DNA of 64,000 nt, taken from NCBI GenBank assembly GCA_949775045.1, contig OX459107.1, positions 13,888,679 through 13,952,678 on the forward strand, written 5' to 3'. A model generated the notes under the pieces. It did not search any database, had not been told where the DNA came from, and saw only the letters and a program-made list of their open reading frames with translations. Positions 28,950-39,950 of this stretch are shown piece by piece. The DNA comes from Metridium senile (taxonomy: Eukaryota > Cnidaria > Anthozoa > Actiniaria > Metridiidae). The position numbers and the translations under genes were made by a program. The number at the start of each line of letters is the position of its first letter. The first letter of the stretch is position 1.

Positions 28950-29680
28950 CAGTCGCCCAAATTATAAGGACACTTGTGTCTGGAAAGAAAATTTGAGACA
29001 CCAAAAAAAAAGATTGATTCTTTTATTTATTATGAAGCTCATGAAGGCTAAAACTCGTGATGTAAGGTAACCATAAACGCAAGCTCAGCACAACAAACAA
29101 AAACAGTTTTGATCGTTGAGTTTTTCCCAGTTTTCATACAGCGTGTTGTGCTTAGAATGATATTAAAATACATATTCCCTCCGTCAGAAATATTCTTGCA
29201 TTCTTTCACATTCAATCCCTAGCCCTGACGATGGAAAATTCGTCCAAAACATTGGCAAATAGAAAATTGTTTAAAATATAAATGGCAACTAGCGAGTAAA
29301 CTAGTCAAAGGCTGCGTCGGTGTTTGATATAAACGATAGGTAATATAATGAAATTTGCAACACCGTAAAAAATTCGAGCTTTAGCCCATCGTCGGAGTCA
29401 CTTTACTCCGTCGAAGGACTAAAGCTCAAAACGTCAGTAAAGTTAAGTCAACATTTTTTACAGTGTTACAAACTTCATTATATTACCTATTGTTTAAAAT
29501 ATAGTTGATACAGTTGTACTTGGAAATGCTACTCATGATACCAACGTACCATAACAAACATAACTATACAATCATGTTCAAAATCGATGCGACATTTGGA
29601 CTTAAATCACAAGGATACCTTTGGTTTTAAAAGTAAACAGACTTTCAAATTGTTCGCCAATATCCATAACTCAACTAACT
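28950..29680. repeat. Dispersed duplication, copy B (partner 22740-23660)
   Basis: Collinear with copy A, with point differences. It lacks the GTTGAA-rich insert and instead is interrupted at 29281-29490. Confidence 0.8.
29281..29490. mobile_element. Palindromic insertion with ~10-13 bp target duplication
   Basis: Copy A reads ATTATTTAAAATATAGTTGATAC without interruption. Here TTTAAAATAT stands on both sides of a 210-bp segment. The insert contains ACTAGCGAGTAAACTAGTC and a palindrome pairing AACGATAGGTAATATAATGA with its inverse near its right end. It is a complete member of the ACTAGCGAGTAAACTAGT family. Confidence 0.7.
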
Positions 29681-29689
29681 GCTAGCCTG

Positions 29690-29830
29690 ACAAATATAAT
29701 AAGCTGGCTGCAAGACAATGCTTTGATACTCAATATAATACTAAGACCATGGTTGTTGGAACGGATCGGAAAATTGCAGCAGCACAAAACCTAGATAAAG
29801 TATTAATTGATGTAGATGAGGTATGATCGT
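29690..29830 (+). pseudogene. LINE reverse transcriptase fragment (C-terminal part)
   Basis: Reads LTNIISWLQDNALILN and, after a frameshift, KTMVVGTDRKIAAAQNLDKV, as in the thumb region of CR1/Jockey-like RTs (W-L-x-x-N-x-L-x-L-N then K-T). Confidence 0.5.
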
Positions 29831-29929
29831 TCAGGGTAGTGTAGTCTTGAGAAAGAAAGATGGTATTACTGTCTGACGTCTCGACCGTAACTCAGGGCCT
29901 TGAGAAGAAGTTGCTGCCTTTGTTTCTTA

Positions 29930-30420
29930 AAAGGATCAAGGATTGCACAGTGAGTTGGTTACGGCTTTCGGTGCTAGAGGTCCCGAGTTCGATTCCCAGT
30001 GACCTCGCATCCTTGTTTTTTCAACTTCTCTTCTTTCCGTGTAGCTTTAAGTAGCTTTAAATACCCGTCAAACGGAGCACTGATGGAGAGTCGAGAGGGA
30101 AGTAAATTAATGAGCACACCGTCGGCTCTCTGGAAGACTAGCTTCGGCTAAAGGGACTTTCGACGTAAAATACAGTTCTTTTAAAAATCTACCAATGGTT
30201 AGAACTTCACGTCCTCTCGGATAGCGACGTAAAATGGAGATCCCGTCTCCCAAAACTTAACAACATTGAGGTACGTAAAAAGAACTCCGTGTTCAGACAT
30301 GGGTTGTATGGTGGCAGCTTAATGCGCCTTGATATACCTTCAACTAGAACACGTTGAGTAAGCGCATTGAGCAGTTCTGGAAATGCGCTATATAAGAACT
30401 AGCCATTATTATTATTACAT
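29930..30420 (+). repeat. SINE with tRNA-like head and (ATT)n tail
   Basis: The head has AGTGAGTTGGTTACGG (A-box-like) and GAGTTCGATTCCC (B-box). The body has CGGCTAAAGGGAC and CTCTCGGATAGCGACGTAAA. The tail is GGAAATGCGCTATATAAGAA followed by ATTATTATTA. It is inserted between two LINE fragments. Confidence 0.65.
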
Positions 30421-30439
30421 CGATTATACAACTGGAATC

Positions 30440-30640
30440 AGACCATGCACTCTTGTATAGTATTAAATAACACGCACTTGGATCCGAGATATATAGGGTC
30501 TATAAATTGAAATATCTTGGCATCCTTTTAGACCACACCCTATCTTGGAAGGACCACATAGAACATACAGGAAAAAAAGATCTCCTCTAGGCTCTGCTGT
30601 GATTAGTCCCTACTTTTCCCTACCGATGAAAACTATAGCT
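30440..30640 (+). pseudogene. LINE reverse transcriptase fragment (YLGILLD segment)
   Basis: Reads KYLGILLDHTLSWKDHIEH, the conserved block after the RT catalytic core in non-LTR elements, with stops soon after. It appears to continue the fragment at 29690, separated by the SINE. Confidence 0.6.
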
Positions 30641-30859
30641 TCTTATCGGAGTGAATAAAAGAATTGTTCTTTAATATTATATGGATTATTTGTTACTTTT
30701 TGTTGCAGAAAACGAATTCGAGTTTGCTGGACAATGCCGCGCCAGCTGTGTTCGAATTCCATCGTCAACAAAATAAACTTTAATTTCTTAACTGCAATAT
30801 TGCAGTGGAGAACTACTGGTCTTGAGGTTGACAAACAGTTGTTTAAGGAACAATGTGAC

Positions 30860-31360
30860 AAATACCAGCATATGCTTAATGAGTGCAAAGATAATTATCA
30901 TAATTAACATCAATCTTGGTAAATGTGATGATCATCAGTTGTTTGCTAAGGTCGACAAGCTTGTGAATGGAAGATCTGTGCCTGTTTATCCATCAAGTCC
31001 TAAAGGTGACAAGCTTGCTGAGTCCTTTTTGAATTTTTTCAATGACAAGATTGAAAGGCTCTTGTCTACTACTGTCCCTACAAGACCAACATTTGATCAC
31101 CTGGCCCGACTTGCACCTTGTTGCCTGTCAACAAGTTCTCTCCTATTGACAATGAGGCTATTAAGGTTCTCATTCTCAAGTCTCCGTCTAAGTCATGTGT
31201 ATTGGATCCTATTCCTACTTGCAGTCCTGTGTTGATGTTCTGGCTCCTACAATATCAGATACAATTAATACATCACTATCTACTGGTTACATCCCTACTG
31301 AGTTAAAGATGGCTCGTGTGGTACCTTGCTTTAAAAAGAAATCTCTCGACTGTGAACAAC
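30860..31360 (+). pseudogene. LINE fragment, N-terminal RT region, frameshifted
   Basis: Successive frames give LFAKVDKLVNGR, LAESFLNFFNDKIERL, ILKSPSKSCVLDPIPT and DVLAPTISDTINTSLSTGYI, with PTELKMARVVPCFKKKS. This is the order found upstream of the catalytic motif in CR1/L2-type elements. At least two frameshifts. It ends where the tetranucleotide array begins. Confidence 0.7.
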
Positions 31361-31364
31361 TCTG

Positions 31365-31379
31365 GTATCTATTTATTTA

Positions 31380-31429
<50 letters not shown>

Positions 31430-31584
31430 CGTCCGTCCGTCCGTCCGTCCGTCCGTCCGTCCGTCCGTCCGTCCGTCCATCCATCCATCCATCCATCCAT
31501 TTATTTATTTATTTATTTATTTATTTATATATTTATTTATTTATTTATATATTTATTTATTTATTTATTTATTTATTTATATAT

Positions 31585-31651
<67 letters not shown>

Positions 31652-31656
31652 TATAT

Positions 31657-31715
<59 letters not shown>

Positions 31716-31832
31716 TTCATTTATTTATTTATTTATTTATATATTTATTTATTTATTTATTTATTTATTTATATATTTATTTATTTATTTATTTATTTAT
31801 TTATTCATTTATTTATTTATTTATTTATATAT

Positions 31833-31911
<79 letters not shown>

Positions 31912-31916
31912 TAATT
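31365..31916. repeat. Compound (TCTG)n(TCCG)n(TCCA)n(TTTA)n microsatellite
   Basis: Tetranucleotide runs succeed each other, ending in ~420 bp of TTTA/TATA units. The long open frames are repeat artefacts. Confidence 0.97.
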
Positions 31917-31995
31917 TATGACGTGGTTTACAAGGCCAAGGAGAAACGACAATAGGACGCGAAGTCTCTTACAAAGATCGTTCTCCGATGGTGAA
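31917..31995 (-). repeat. LINE 3' tail
   Basis: GAGAAACGACAATAGGACGC and GAAGTCTCTTACAAAGATCG match the segment at 35770-35830 that follows a LINE C-terminus on the minus strand. The TTTA array on its left is therefore the expanded tail of this element. Confidence 0.55.
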
Positions 31996-32107
31996 AAATA
32001 GATAATTTATTCAGTATTTCAAATCTCCATCCTTGCCGTAGAACACCACAACCAGCGAAGGTGTGGTGTTGGGAGATTGGAACGGTTGTTACTTATTGTA
32101 TAATACT

Positions 32108-32254
32108 AATAGCTGTTATTACCGTTATATGCAAATGATTTTGAACAATGGTTTGAAGTCGAGGCTTTCGGGAGAAAACAATAGGTTTGCCCGAAAGCCT
32201 CGATTTGAATCCATTGTTTGAAATCATTTGCATATCACTGTAATAACAGCTATT
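32108..32254. mobile_element. Palindromic MITE (147 bp)
   Basis: AATAGCTGTTATTACCGTTA and its inverse at the right end frame GCAAATGATTTTGAACAATG and TCGAGGCTTTCGG/CCGAAAGCCTCGA; about 65 nt per arm. Confidence 0.85.
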
Positions 32255-32350
32255 GTATGCTGTTTTTTAGCTTGAGAGTAAACGAAAGCCCCTAACCATT
32301 GAAATATTACAAACACTAAAAACGTGCAAGATAATCACAGCTGAATAGTA

Positions 32351-32356
32351 TTTATT
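32351..32356 (-). terminator. Polyadenylation signal
   Basis: AATAAA on the minus strand about 210 nt past the stop of the Cys-rich gene, conserved with 20766-20771. Confidence 0.4.
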
Positions 32357-32564
32357 TGTAAATTCATAATACGAATAACCATTAAAACTAAATATTATTA
32401 CAATTACAAGTTCTCATTAAGGATCTGTAACTACGATCAGTTATTACGATAACGACTTAATAATTAACAATTATCAATGGTCATAAATCCCGTTATTTAG
32501 TGTCTTTTCTTAATTTACTTGCAGTTGGGAATAGGAACACACGTGGCTCTTTATTTAGCGTCTC

Positions 32565-32942
32565 TTAAGGCTCAACTCCACAGCCTGCGATACGAACACA
32601 ATTTCCACTGGAATCTTCTTTATGACACTTAGAACAGCTACCAGTAATGATCCTTGGATTAGCGACTCTTTTAGGTCGGCAGCTAAGATCTCTAATACAT
32701 TCTCCTTGAGAGTTTTTACGATAGCACTCTTTTGCACAGGCATTTCCAGTATGGAGGCTTGGATCAGCGTCTCTTTCATCATCGGCGCATCCGCCCCCAA
32801 AGGGTTTATGGCATTTTCCGTCGACACCACGCCTTTCGCATTTGGGGCAAGGTTTATTTATTGGTCGATCAAAGATATTCGCCTCTATTGCAGCGAAAAC
32901 CAATGCGAGGCACAAAACAGCAAGAACCAAACTTTGCTTCAT
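32565..32942 (-). CDS. Secreted cysteine-rich peptide precursor, three four-Cys modules (125 residues)
   Basis: Intact minus-strand ORF. The signal peptide (residues 1-21) and first module are nearly identical to the gene at 21315-21019. Twelve cysteines (32, 35, 44, 52, 69, 73, 82, 88, 103, 106, 115, 121) form three modules of the pattern C-x2/3-C-x8-C-x5/7-C. Between modules 2 and 3 lies RPKR (89-92), a furin-type site, so the precursor may be cut to release module 3. The linker after module 1 is acidic (ADDERDADPS). The product would be exported; family and activity are unknown, and a venom- or gland-peptide role is only a possibility. The 5' flank matches its paralogue for about 100 bp and then becomes a 10-bp repeat array. 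A 3' splice site may lie just before the ATG. Confidence 0.8.
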   Translation of the reverse strand: MKQSLVLAVLCLALVFAAIEANIFDRPINKPCPKCERRGVDGKCHKPFGGGCADDERDADPSLHTGNACAKECYRKNSQGECIRDLSCRPKRVANPRIITGSCSKCHKEDSSGNCVRIAGCGVEP

Positions 32943-33029
32943 GTTCTAGACCAATGAAAATGAATTTGAAATTAGTCATATATTTTTACTTCTTTTGAAA
33001 ACATATCTAATTTTCACAAAAAATATCCT

Positions 33030-33445
33030 TGTAAACCCTATACGAAAACCCTACAAATATCTATATTAAAACCCTATGAATACCCTATGAAAATCCTAAG
33101 AATCACCCTATGAAACCCCTATGAAAACCCTTTGAAAACCCTATGAATACCCTATGAATACCCTATGAAAACCCTATGAAAACCCTATGAATACCCTATG
33201 AAAACCCTATGAATACCCTATGAAAACCCTATGAATACCCTATGAAAACCCTTAGCTATGAAAACCCTATGAATACCCTATGAATACCCTATGAAAACCT
33301 TTAGCTATGAAAACCCTATGAATACCCTATGAATACCCTATGAAAACCCTATGAAAACCCTATGAATATCCTATGAATACCCTATGAATACCCTATGAAA
33401 ACCCTATGAAAACCCTATGAATACCCTATGAATACCCTATGAAAA
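33030..33445. repeat. 10-bp CCCTATGAAA/CCCTATGAAT array upstream of the Cys-rich gene
   Basis: About 40 decamer units with regular alternation of GAAA and GAAT endings and two TTAGCTATG interruptions. It is the expanded counterpart of 21400-21605. Confidence 0.95.
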
Positions 33446-33449
33446 TCAA

Positions 33450-34600
33450 TGTTTAAGACTTAAACCCTAAAGTTACCTTATTTTAGCGCTTCTTTTCCAC
33501 AGCAACTATTAGAGCTTCAATCTTCAAGGTGATGGTGTAGTGATTCGATGTAGGTAGAGTGTCCATATTTATAGCGAAATTACGGTCCTATATCTCGACA
33601 AGGTTGAAGTGGGATAAACTTGAATTCGTGACTTTTGCGAGCACGCTTTATGCATTTATGGCGCGGTTTTGTAGTAAACATTACCATGCAATCATTGGCA
33701 TAGATGTTAATTTATATGCGGTGTTCAAAGTTGTCGTTGTATCGAAAACAATTTATGTCAAGCAATAAATCTTCTGTTTTATGTCTGATTTACTTTAATT
33801 TTGTATAAAGTACATATTAGTTGTTTGTCGTTCTTGCATGGTATTCTGTTGAGGTAAATTTCCAGCTAAACTTCACTGGAGTGTGTAACTGATGTGCGCG
33901 CTCTCGATTCTTAATCGTAAATCCAAATATTAAACAATAATAATAAAAATCTTTATTCGCCTCTTTTTTTTGTCATGTAATTACAATTTATAAGCATATT
34001 AATGTGGCACGAAAATCTCAGCAAGTCTTTAAATCTTTTCTAGGAGATTTCCTTCTATAATTACATATAGTTTTATATATATACATATTTTTTTAATAAT
34101 AATATTAATATGTTTAATTCAACCACAAAATTGCAGACTGCCGATTGAATTACAGTGGAGGTCAGTTGAATAATTACAATTAATATATATTAGGCCGTTA
34201 TACATAGATATTATTGAACATTAAATAATTAAACAATTAAGGATTTGTCAGTGGCTTCATAACCCCAGCCAAGCAAGAGTAATTAGACAGACGGGCAAAG
34301 CTAGATGTAAACTATTCGCTGTCTGAACGGGTTTTTTTCTCCTTTTAAAAATATTCAAAAATCATCCGTTGTCCGCTATGAATTATTAATAATTCCGTTC
34401 TCAATTATCATTATCTATATAATAATACCTATATTCTATAATGTTTTCAACCCTTTATTAATTATAAACAGGCAACACTCGATTCTACTGTAATTTCATT
34501 CGTCTATTTGTTGTTTTCTTTTAGAAGTCCTTTAATATGGTTTGTTTTGTTTTGTTTTCAACCGCGCTAACTATTATTCCTTGGATGCACGAGTGACGAG
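33450..34600. other. No gene recognised
   Basis: AT-rich DNA with short ORFs only. The segment 33925-34210, with AATAATAATAAAAATCTTTA and TGTAATTACAATTTATAA, looks like the 3' end of a minus-strand LINE, but no coding part was seen. Confidence 0.4.
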
Positions 34601-34604
34601 CCAC

Positions 34605-35530
34605 ATAATTTGGTGGTCTTTTGGAATTAAGTTATAAAAGTTGCTTTATAATTTTAATCAAAAGACTCAACTGTTTTTGTTGTTCTTTTTACTGATTCTG
34701 GTTGCTATAGTATATTGTATACGCCCCATCTAAATTCTTTTCGGTTGTTAAATCTTTGAGAGCTAAGCATCTCTGTTCACTCAGGCAATAAATAAATAAA
34801 GCTGTCGATTATGTCAGAATATCTTGGAGTACACTTAACCTTTTCATGCAATGTTTTCAACCCTTTATTAATTATAAATAGGCAAAAGTGCTCTACTTTG
34901 GTTGAGTGACGAGCCAGATAATTTGGCGGTCTTTTAGAATTTAGTTAAAAAAGTTAATTGATAAATTTAATCAAAAGACTCGACTGTTTTTGTTGTTCTC
35001 TTTACTGATTTACGAAACTGCAAAGCACACAGGATATCTGCTACAAAAATCATTGTGAAACCATGCCGGCCAGTGCAATTCACTAGTTACTCATGTATGA
35101 TGAAGGAATAGAAAACGCGCGCGTGTGCTTTGTGCAGTTATAAAGCACGCGGGATTGTCAGAACACGAGAGAAGTGTTAAGAGAAGCAAGCTTCTCAACA
35201 CTTCTCGAGTGTTCTGACAATCCCCAAGTGCTTTATAACTGCATAAACAGCACAGAAAGCAAGTTTTTTATTCCTTTTATAAAATACATATTGATCAACG
35301 TGCAAACGCGCGTGCTGTGTGCTCTCATAAAGCACGCGCCTCAACCAATCAAAATACGTGATTTCAAATAGTTATTTTATAATAGCACTTAAGTCAAGTC
35401 ATATCATTTGGCGGGCATTAAGCCATTAATATAAAAGTTGCTTTATATAATCAAAAGACTCGACTGTTTTTGTTGTTCTTTTTACTGATTTACCAAGCTG
35501 CAAAGCACACAGGAGATCTGCTACAAAAAT
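34605..35530. repeat. Three-copy dispersed repeat
   Basis: AATCAAAAGACTC(A/G)ACTGTT followed by TTTGTTGTTCT(T/C)TTTACTG occurs at about 34657, 34967 and 35448, each preceded by related AATTTGG(T/C)GGTCTTTT or TTGGCGGGCATT words. Part of the neighbourhood (34720-34850) recurs at 40010-40160. Confidence 0.7.
35085..35375. mobile_element. Foldback MITE with GCAGTTATAAAGCAC arms
   Basis: CAGTTATAAAGCACGCGGGA with TTGTCAGAACACGAGAGAAG pairs inversely with CTTCTCGAGTGTTCTGACAA and GTGCTTTATAACTGC. It is followed by TATAAAATACATATTGATC and a GCACGCGCCTCAACCAATCA segment. Same family at 45125-45400 (reverse) and, more distantly, 49485-49810. Confidence 0.8.
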
Positions 35531-35734
35531 CATTGTAAACCATGCCAGTGCAATTTTCTAGTTACATGTGATTAAGTCATATAATTTGGCGGGCATTTTG
35601 TTTGCCAAGCAACTAATAGAAATTACTGAAGCGTCTCTGTCTGTTCACCATGCACTAATGAAGCAGTCGTTAATGTCTGATTATCCATTACATTCAACGT
35701 GCTTTGAAATGTATTTATTTTATTTTTATTTATA

Positions 35735-36420
35735 AAGATTCTGGACAAGATTACAATATCCACGGAGAAAACGACAATAGGACACGAAGTCCCTTACAAA
35801 GTTCGTTCTCCAATGGTCAAACAAAACAAAACAAAACAAAACAATAAGGCGAGAAATACAATGACAACACTAATAATCAAAAATTATAATAATCAACAAG
35901 TAAAATTATAGTAAAAGCGAAAGCAAAGCAAAGCTATAGAGAAAAGGGAAATGGGCGAAAAATGGGATAAGAGAGAGAAAAAAATATTAACAGTGGAGTA
36001 GATAACACTAACACGTGCATGCCGAAGACAGGTTAGAGCGGCGACACAAGGGACAGATTAAACGCCAAGTGCGAATGTTATGCACATCAAAAACATTGTT
36101 GAGGCGTTTAGTAAAGAGAATTTTAAGATGACGTTTAAAGGCAGAAGTAGAGTTAGAGAGGCGGATATCAGAAGGAAGAGAATTCCAGAGAGGACAGACA
36201 CGCACAAAGTAAGAATCTCAAAAGGTAGAGGTGCGGGCAGGGAGAATACAGAGGTCAAGTCCAGAGGAGCCACGACGAGTTTTAGAAGAAGAGAATGTGA
36301 CAAACTGAGAGATGTCGAGCGATATGTCGAGCGATATGTCGAGGCAGAAAAAAATGTATGGCGCCGCCATGTTGGAGTCCCTCAAACAGCAGATCTGCTT
36401 CAGCCTACACAATTCATAGT
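35735..36420 (-). pseudogene. LINE 3' end: RT C-terminus plus 3' UTR
   Basis: On the minus strand, TRRGSSGLDLCILPARTSTF is followed, after a frameshift, by VRVCPLWNSLPSDIRLSNS and FKRHLKILF. This is the standard C-terminus of Jockey/CR1-like RTs. The 3' UTR (35760-35830) includes GGACTTCGTGTCCTATTGTC and a TAAATAAAAATAAAA tail. Confidence 0.75.
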
Positions 36421-36519
36421 AAACAGGCTGATAGCGGGGAAGGGTCCTGCATTTTTGCCCATTAAATTTTTAACTAAAATATTTCATATATGATGAAGCC
36501 AGTCAATTATTAGAAAACA

Positions 36520-37590
36520 TCCAAAATGCTGTGTTTTATATCATAATGGCCGATGAAACAGCGGATATTTCAGGTAAAAAACGGCTTATACAGTAAAAAC
36601 CAGGCTAAAATTTGCTTTTTAAGCATCTGTTAAAAAAGAACCACTTTAGCCTAAGAAATTAGACTAGTTCTTATTTGAAAGGTTTCAAGATTTATTTGGA
36701 TTTATGTTTATTTTTCACATGTTTAAAATTAAACATGTACAGTGCTGACTATATTACTGAAAACAGTATTTTTTTCTTTGATTCTGTCAAAAAAAATGTT
36801 ATGTTATGTATATGTTTATATTAAGTAACAAAAACACTATATAATGGAAATTGTTCTAGCTTGATTTGTAAATAAGAACCAGTTAAAAACCACATTAGCC
36901 TAATTTCTCACTAAATACCAATTACATAAGAACCACTTTAGCCTAACCTCGGAAAACAGTGGTTCTTATAAATTATATGTATATATTTTCACTGCTACCA
37001 TGCCGATGCAATTCACTAGCTACTCATGATAGCGCAGACATCAAGCATATAATTTGGCGGGAATTTTCTTTGCGACCATATCATTTAAGTAATTAATGCA
37101 AATCGCATATTTCGAAAAGGCCGATCGGAGTGAATAAATGATATTAATATATATTGATATTCTAATAAATAACGATTTTGTTCGTATCAAAGAGCGAGAA
37201 TACTCTTATCTTGTATCATAAATTTTGATAATGAGTCGCGAGCTCGCCATATAATACAATTAATCATGGCAGTGGCCGACTAGAAAGCCTATGCTCCTTT
37301 GGCCACTGCACACAATTTCAAATTGTTGACAATTTTACTGAACATATTATTTTGCTAGAATTATTAATTTAAATTTATGTAGTGTCATGTAATAGTTTAT
37401 TATTGTAAATATCTACGTGTATATGTGTAAATAAAGAATTGAAAAGATATGCCTATTGTTCTGTTGCAATCTCAACCTGTTACAAAAAAAGAAAACATCT
37501 CTCGCACTAATAAAACTCTTATGTTACTTCTCACATACAATACCATATACGTATACACCTATTTCAAAAATCGTTGTCGCAAACAAAGCC
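36520..37590. other. Repeat-like DNA without recognised gene
   Basis: The word AACCACTTTAGCCTAA or close variants occurs several times at 36640-36950, and the TTTGGCGGG(A/C)ATT word of 35400 recurs near 37050. No ORF with family resemblance. Confidence 0.4.
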
Positions 37591-37597
37591 ATGCACA

Positions 37598-37812
37598 GTC
37601 CACACTCTGAAGCCTGCAGAGGATGTCGGTATTTCTTCTCTTTTTATCGATTTATTCACAGCATATTTTGGTTGTACGTGTTTGTGTTATATCATCATAA
37701 CAAGTTGTTGTTGTGGTAGATATAAATATAACAATTTCGTTAAAAGACGTGTAATAAATCACAAGTTATGTCCATATAAGCGACATCCTTTGCAGGCTTT
37801 AGAGTGTGGGTG
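37598..37812. mobile_element. Foldback MITE, short copy of 19528-20132
   Basis: CACACTCTGAAGCCTGCAGA at the left and TTTGCAGGCTTTAGAGTGTG at the right, with GGATGTCG/CGACATCC inside. The interior words TTCTTCTCTTTTTATCGATT are shared with the longer copy. Confidence 0.75.
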
Positions 37813-37903
37813 TATATTCATATTCACTATTTAATACTGAATTTTCGTCTTGTAAATGGCGCTTGATGCGTCGTCTCTCGCTTATATTATTATTTCTTAT
37901 AAA

Positions 37904-38083
37904 GACGTTGTTTCGAAGTCACTGACTTCATTTTTCAAAGTCGAACAAATTCAATGGTTCCATCACTGACATTTGATTTGTTTCTTACAACACTGTTCAA
38001 GACGTTCAATTCTTCTAAAGAAGTTGATTGTCGAGTCAGTTTAGAATTGTAAAAAGAAGCCAGTGACTTCGAAATGTCGACGT
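37904..38083. mobile_element. Short inverted-repeat element
   Basis: TTTCGAAGTCACTGACTTC at 37911 is answered by GAAGCCAGTGACTTCGAAA ending at 38074. The interior is unremarkable. 38085-39480 contains no gene I recognise. Confidence 0.55.
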
Positions 38084-39511
38084 AATATACTTGAGTTAAT
38101 CTTTATTTTAAATACTATACGTGATATAACATTGATTATTGGTTTTGCTGCAGAAGACAAATTCTAATTTGCTGCAGTGCCAGCTGCAATTTCAGTAATA
38201 GTTTGTCACATAACATGCATTTTAGCCATAATTCCAACCATTTACAACGCCATGCCTCTAATTAGCATACTGAAGCATGCCTCCAAGCTGGAATGTTAGC
38301 TTGCAAACATCAACATGAACCTACTCAGGCAAGTTAATGCCTGGGTCAATGGGACCACGCCCAATTGAACATTCAATCAGTCCTTAATTTTGTTAGGATC
38401 AAATTGAACTGCTAATTCCTATTCAGTTTCAAACATCTCGTTATTCTTAACGATTTGATGCATTAATGTTACCATGGAAACCAAATCCTAACCTTTGACC
38501 TCTTTTTTTAAGGAATTTTGTTTTAAAGCTTCGCGAGGAAAACAAAGCGCAAAACAATCTGGATTTAAACTAGTGGAAGTAATACAACATACCTTAGTGC
38601 TTATCAGTACAACTAGATATCGTGCACAACAATTTTGACTACGAAGTTATTTAGAAAGTTTCATATTTCATGTGTCCTAAAATAGGTTTCCTGATCAAAT
38701 GGGCATCATATCTAGTTGGATCAGTAATACCTGTCCGAACATTAATAACATCACGTTTTAAAATTTTCATATTTTTTGGCCTTTCCTTTCCTCACGAGGC
38801 AGTTTTTAAAAATTGCTTTAACTTACAGTTCAAAGGTCACATTCCACGTTTCCATGGAAACAACAAACAAAATTTGTTTATTTGCTTACCCTAAACATTC
38901 TTAACGATGTTTTAAAGTGAAATTGTTAAAATTATTGAATATAGACCACCCCCTTAGCTTTTTTGGCCGCCATTTTGAAAGCATAATCTTGAGCGCAGAG
39001 TTACACAGCATATGCCCAACTTTGGAATTTTATTTAATTTGAGTACCTTAAAAAGCTTCAATCAAGTAGGCGCTTGGACAGTGTATTGAAGATATCCTCA
39101 AGTTTATCTCACGGAAGTTAGAAAAAAATCATTGGACGGGTTTTTCTTAGTTCATTGAGCATTATTTTCATGATTTTTGTTAAAAATCAGCCCAATTTTG
39201 TGTCAACGTTGAAGCACACTGACGGTGATCCAAAGCACCTTCCGACTTGAAATTTTGCAGACAAGTAGTCTCAAGTTGGAGCAAGATTTGTGCAGTCGAA
39301 GGGATTGTTAGGGTGTTTTCTTTGCAAAGTTATTGGATGGCAAATAAGAAAGAGTGAATTTGTAGCTTAAAAAATTGCCTCAAAATCGGCATTTACGATT
39401 TTCTTCAAACTCCGTTACTTCTAGGCAAACAGCCATATATTAGCACTGTGAAGGTCGTTTTAAAAGTTTAAATCGAAAAACGCGTAAAATCGCTGCTAAT
39501 CAAAAACCGCA

Positions 39512-39950
39512 ATGTCTTTGTTTCGTCGCTATGGTAACGCCGATGTAAACAAAAGACACACCCTCGCAAACTTCAATCTTTATGTAACAAGTGGGCAAAG
39601 TGTAAAAGCTGTGGGTGTTTGCATATCAGATCTACAGCCGTTTAAAGTTGACCGGTCAAGCACTAGAAAAACTGTAGGAAGCCTCCTTAAGAAGAGCTTA
39701 TAACATGCAGCTCTCGCACATAGTACGCTCATCAAATATAAGATACATTAAGAAATTAACGTTTACAGAAGTGAAAAGGAAAAGAAAAGGTCAATCTATG
39801 AAGGCTTTTTTAAGAGCTGTATATAAACGATTGAACGATCATGACCCAAGTCAAATACTGAAAGCCTGTTTTATGCGAAAGGAAAACTGTTTAACTAATA
39901 GAATGCATATGACAGCTAAATGTCTCTCAAGGAGGGACCGGGGCGAATAA
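39512..39950 (+). other. Two adjacent unrecognised ORFs (63 and 81 codons)
   Basis: 39512-39703 and 39705-39950 are open in different frames, one base apart. The second has a basic stretch with VKRKRKGQSMKAFLRAVY. They may be one disrupted coding segment or chance frames. I recognise no domain and see no clear splice sites. Confidence 0.25.

Noticed and set aside
31195..31921. ORFs of ~200-240 codons rich in Leu, Phe, Ile, Tyr
   Set aside because: Encoded by TTTA-type tetranucleotides; only the first ~55 codons carry LINE sequence.
36080..36493. 137-codon plus-strand ORF
   Set aside because: Antisense to the LINE C-terminus at 35735-36420.
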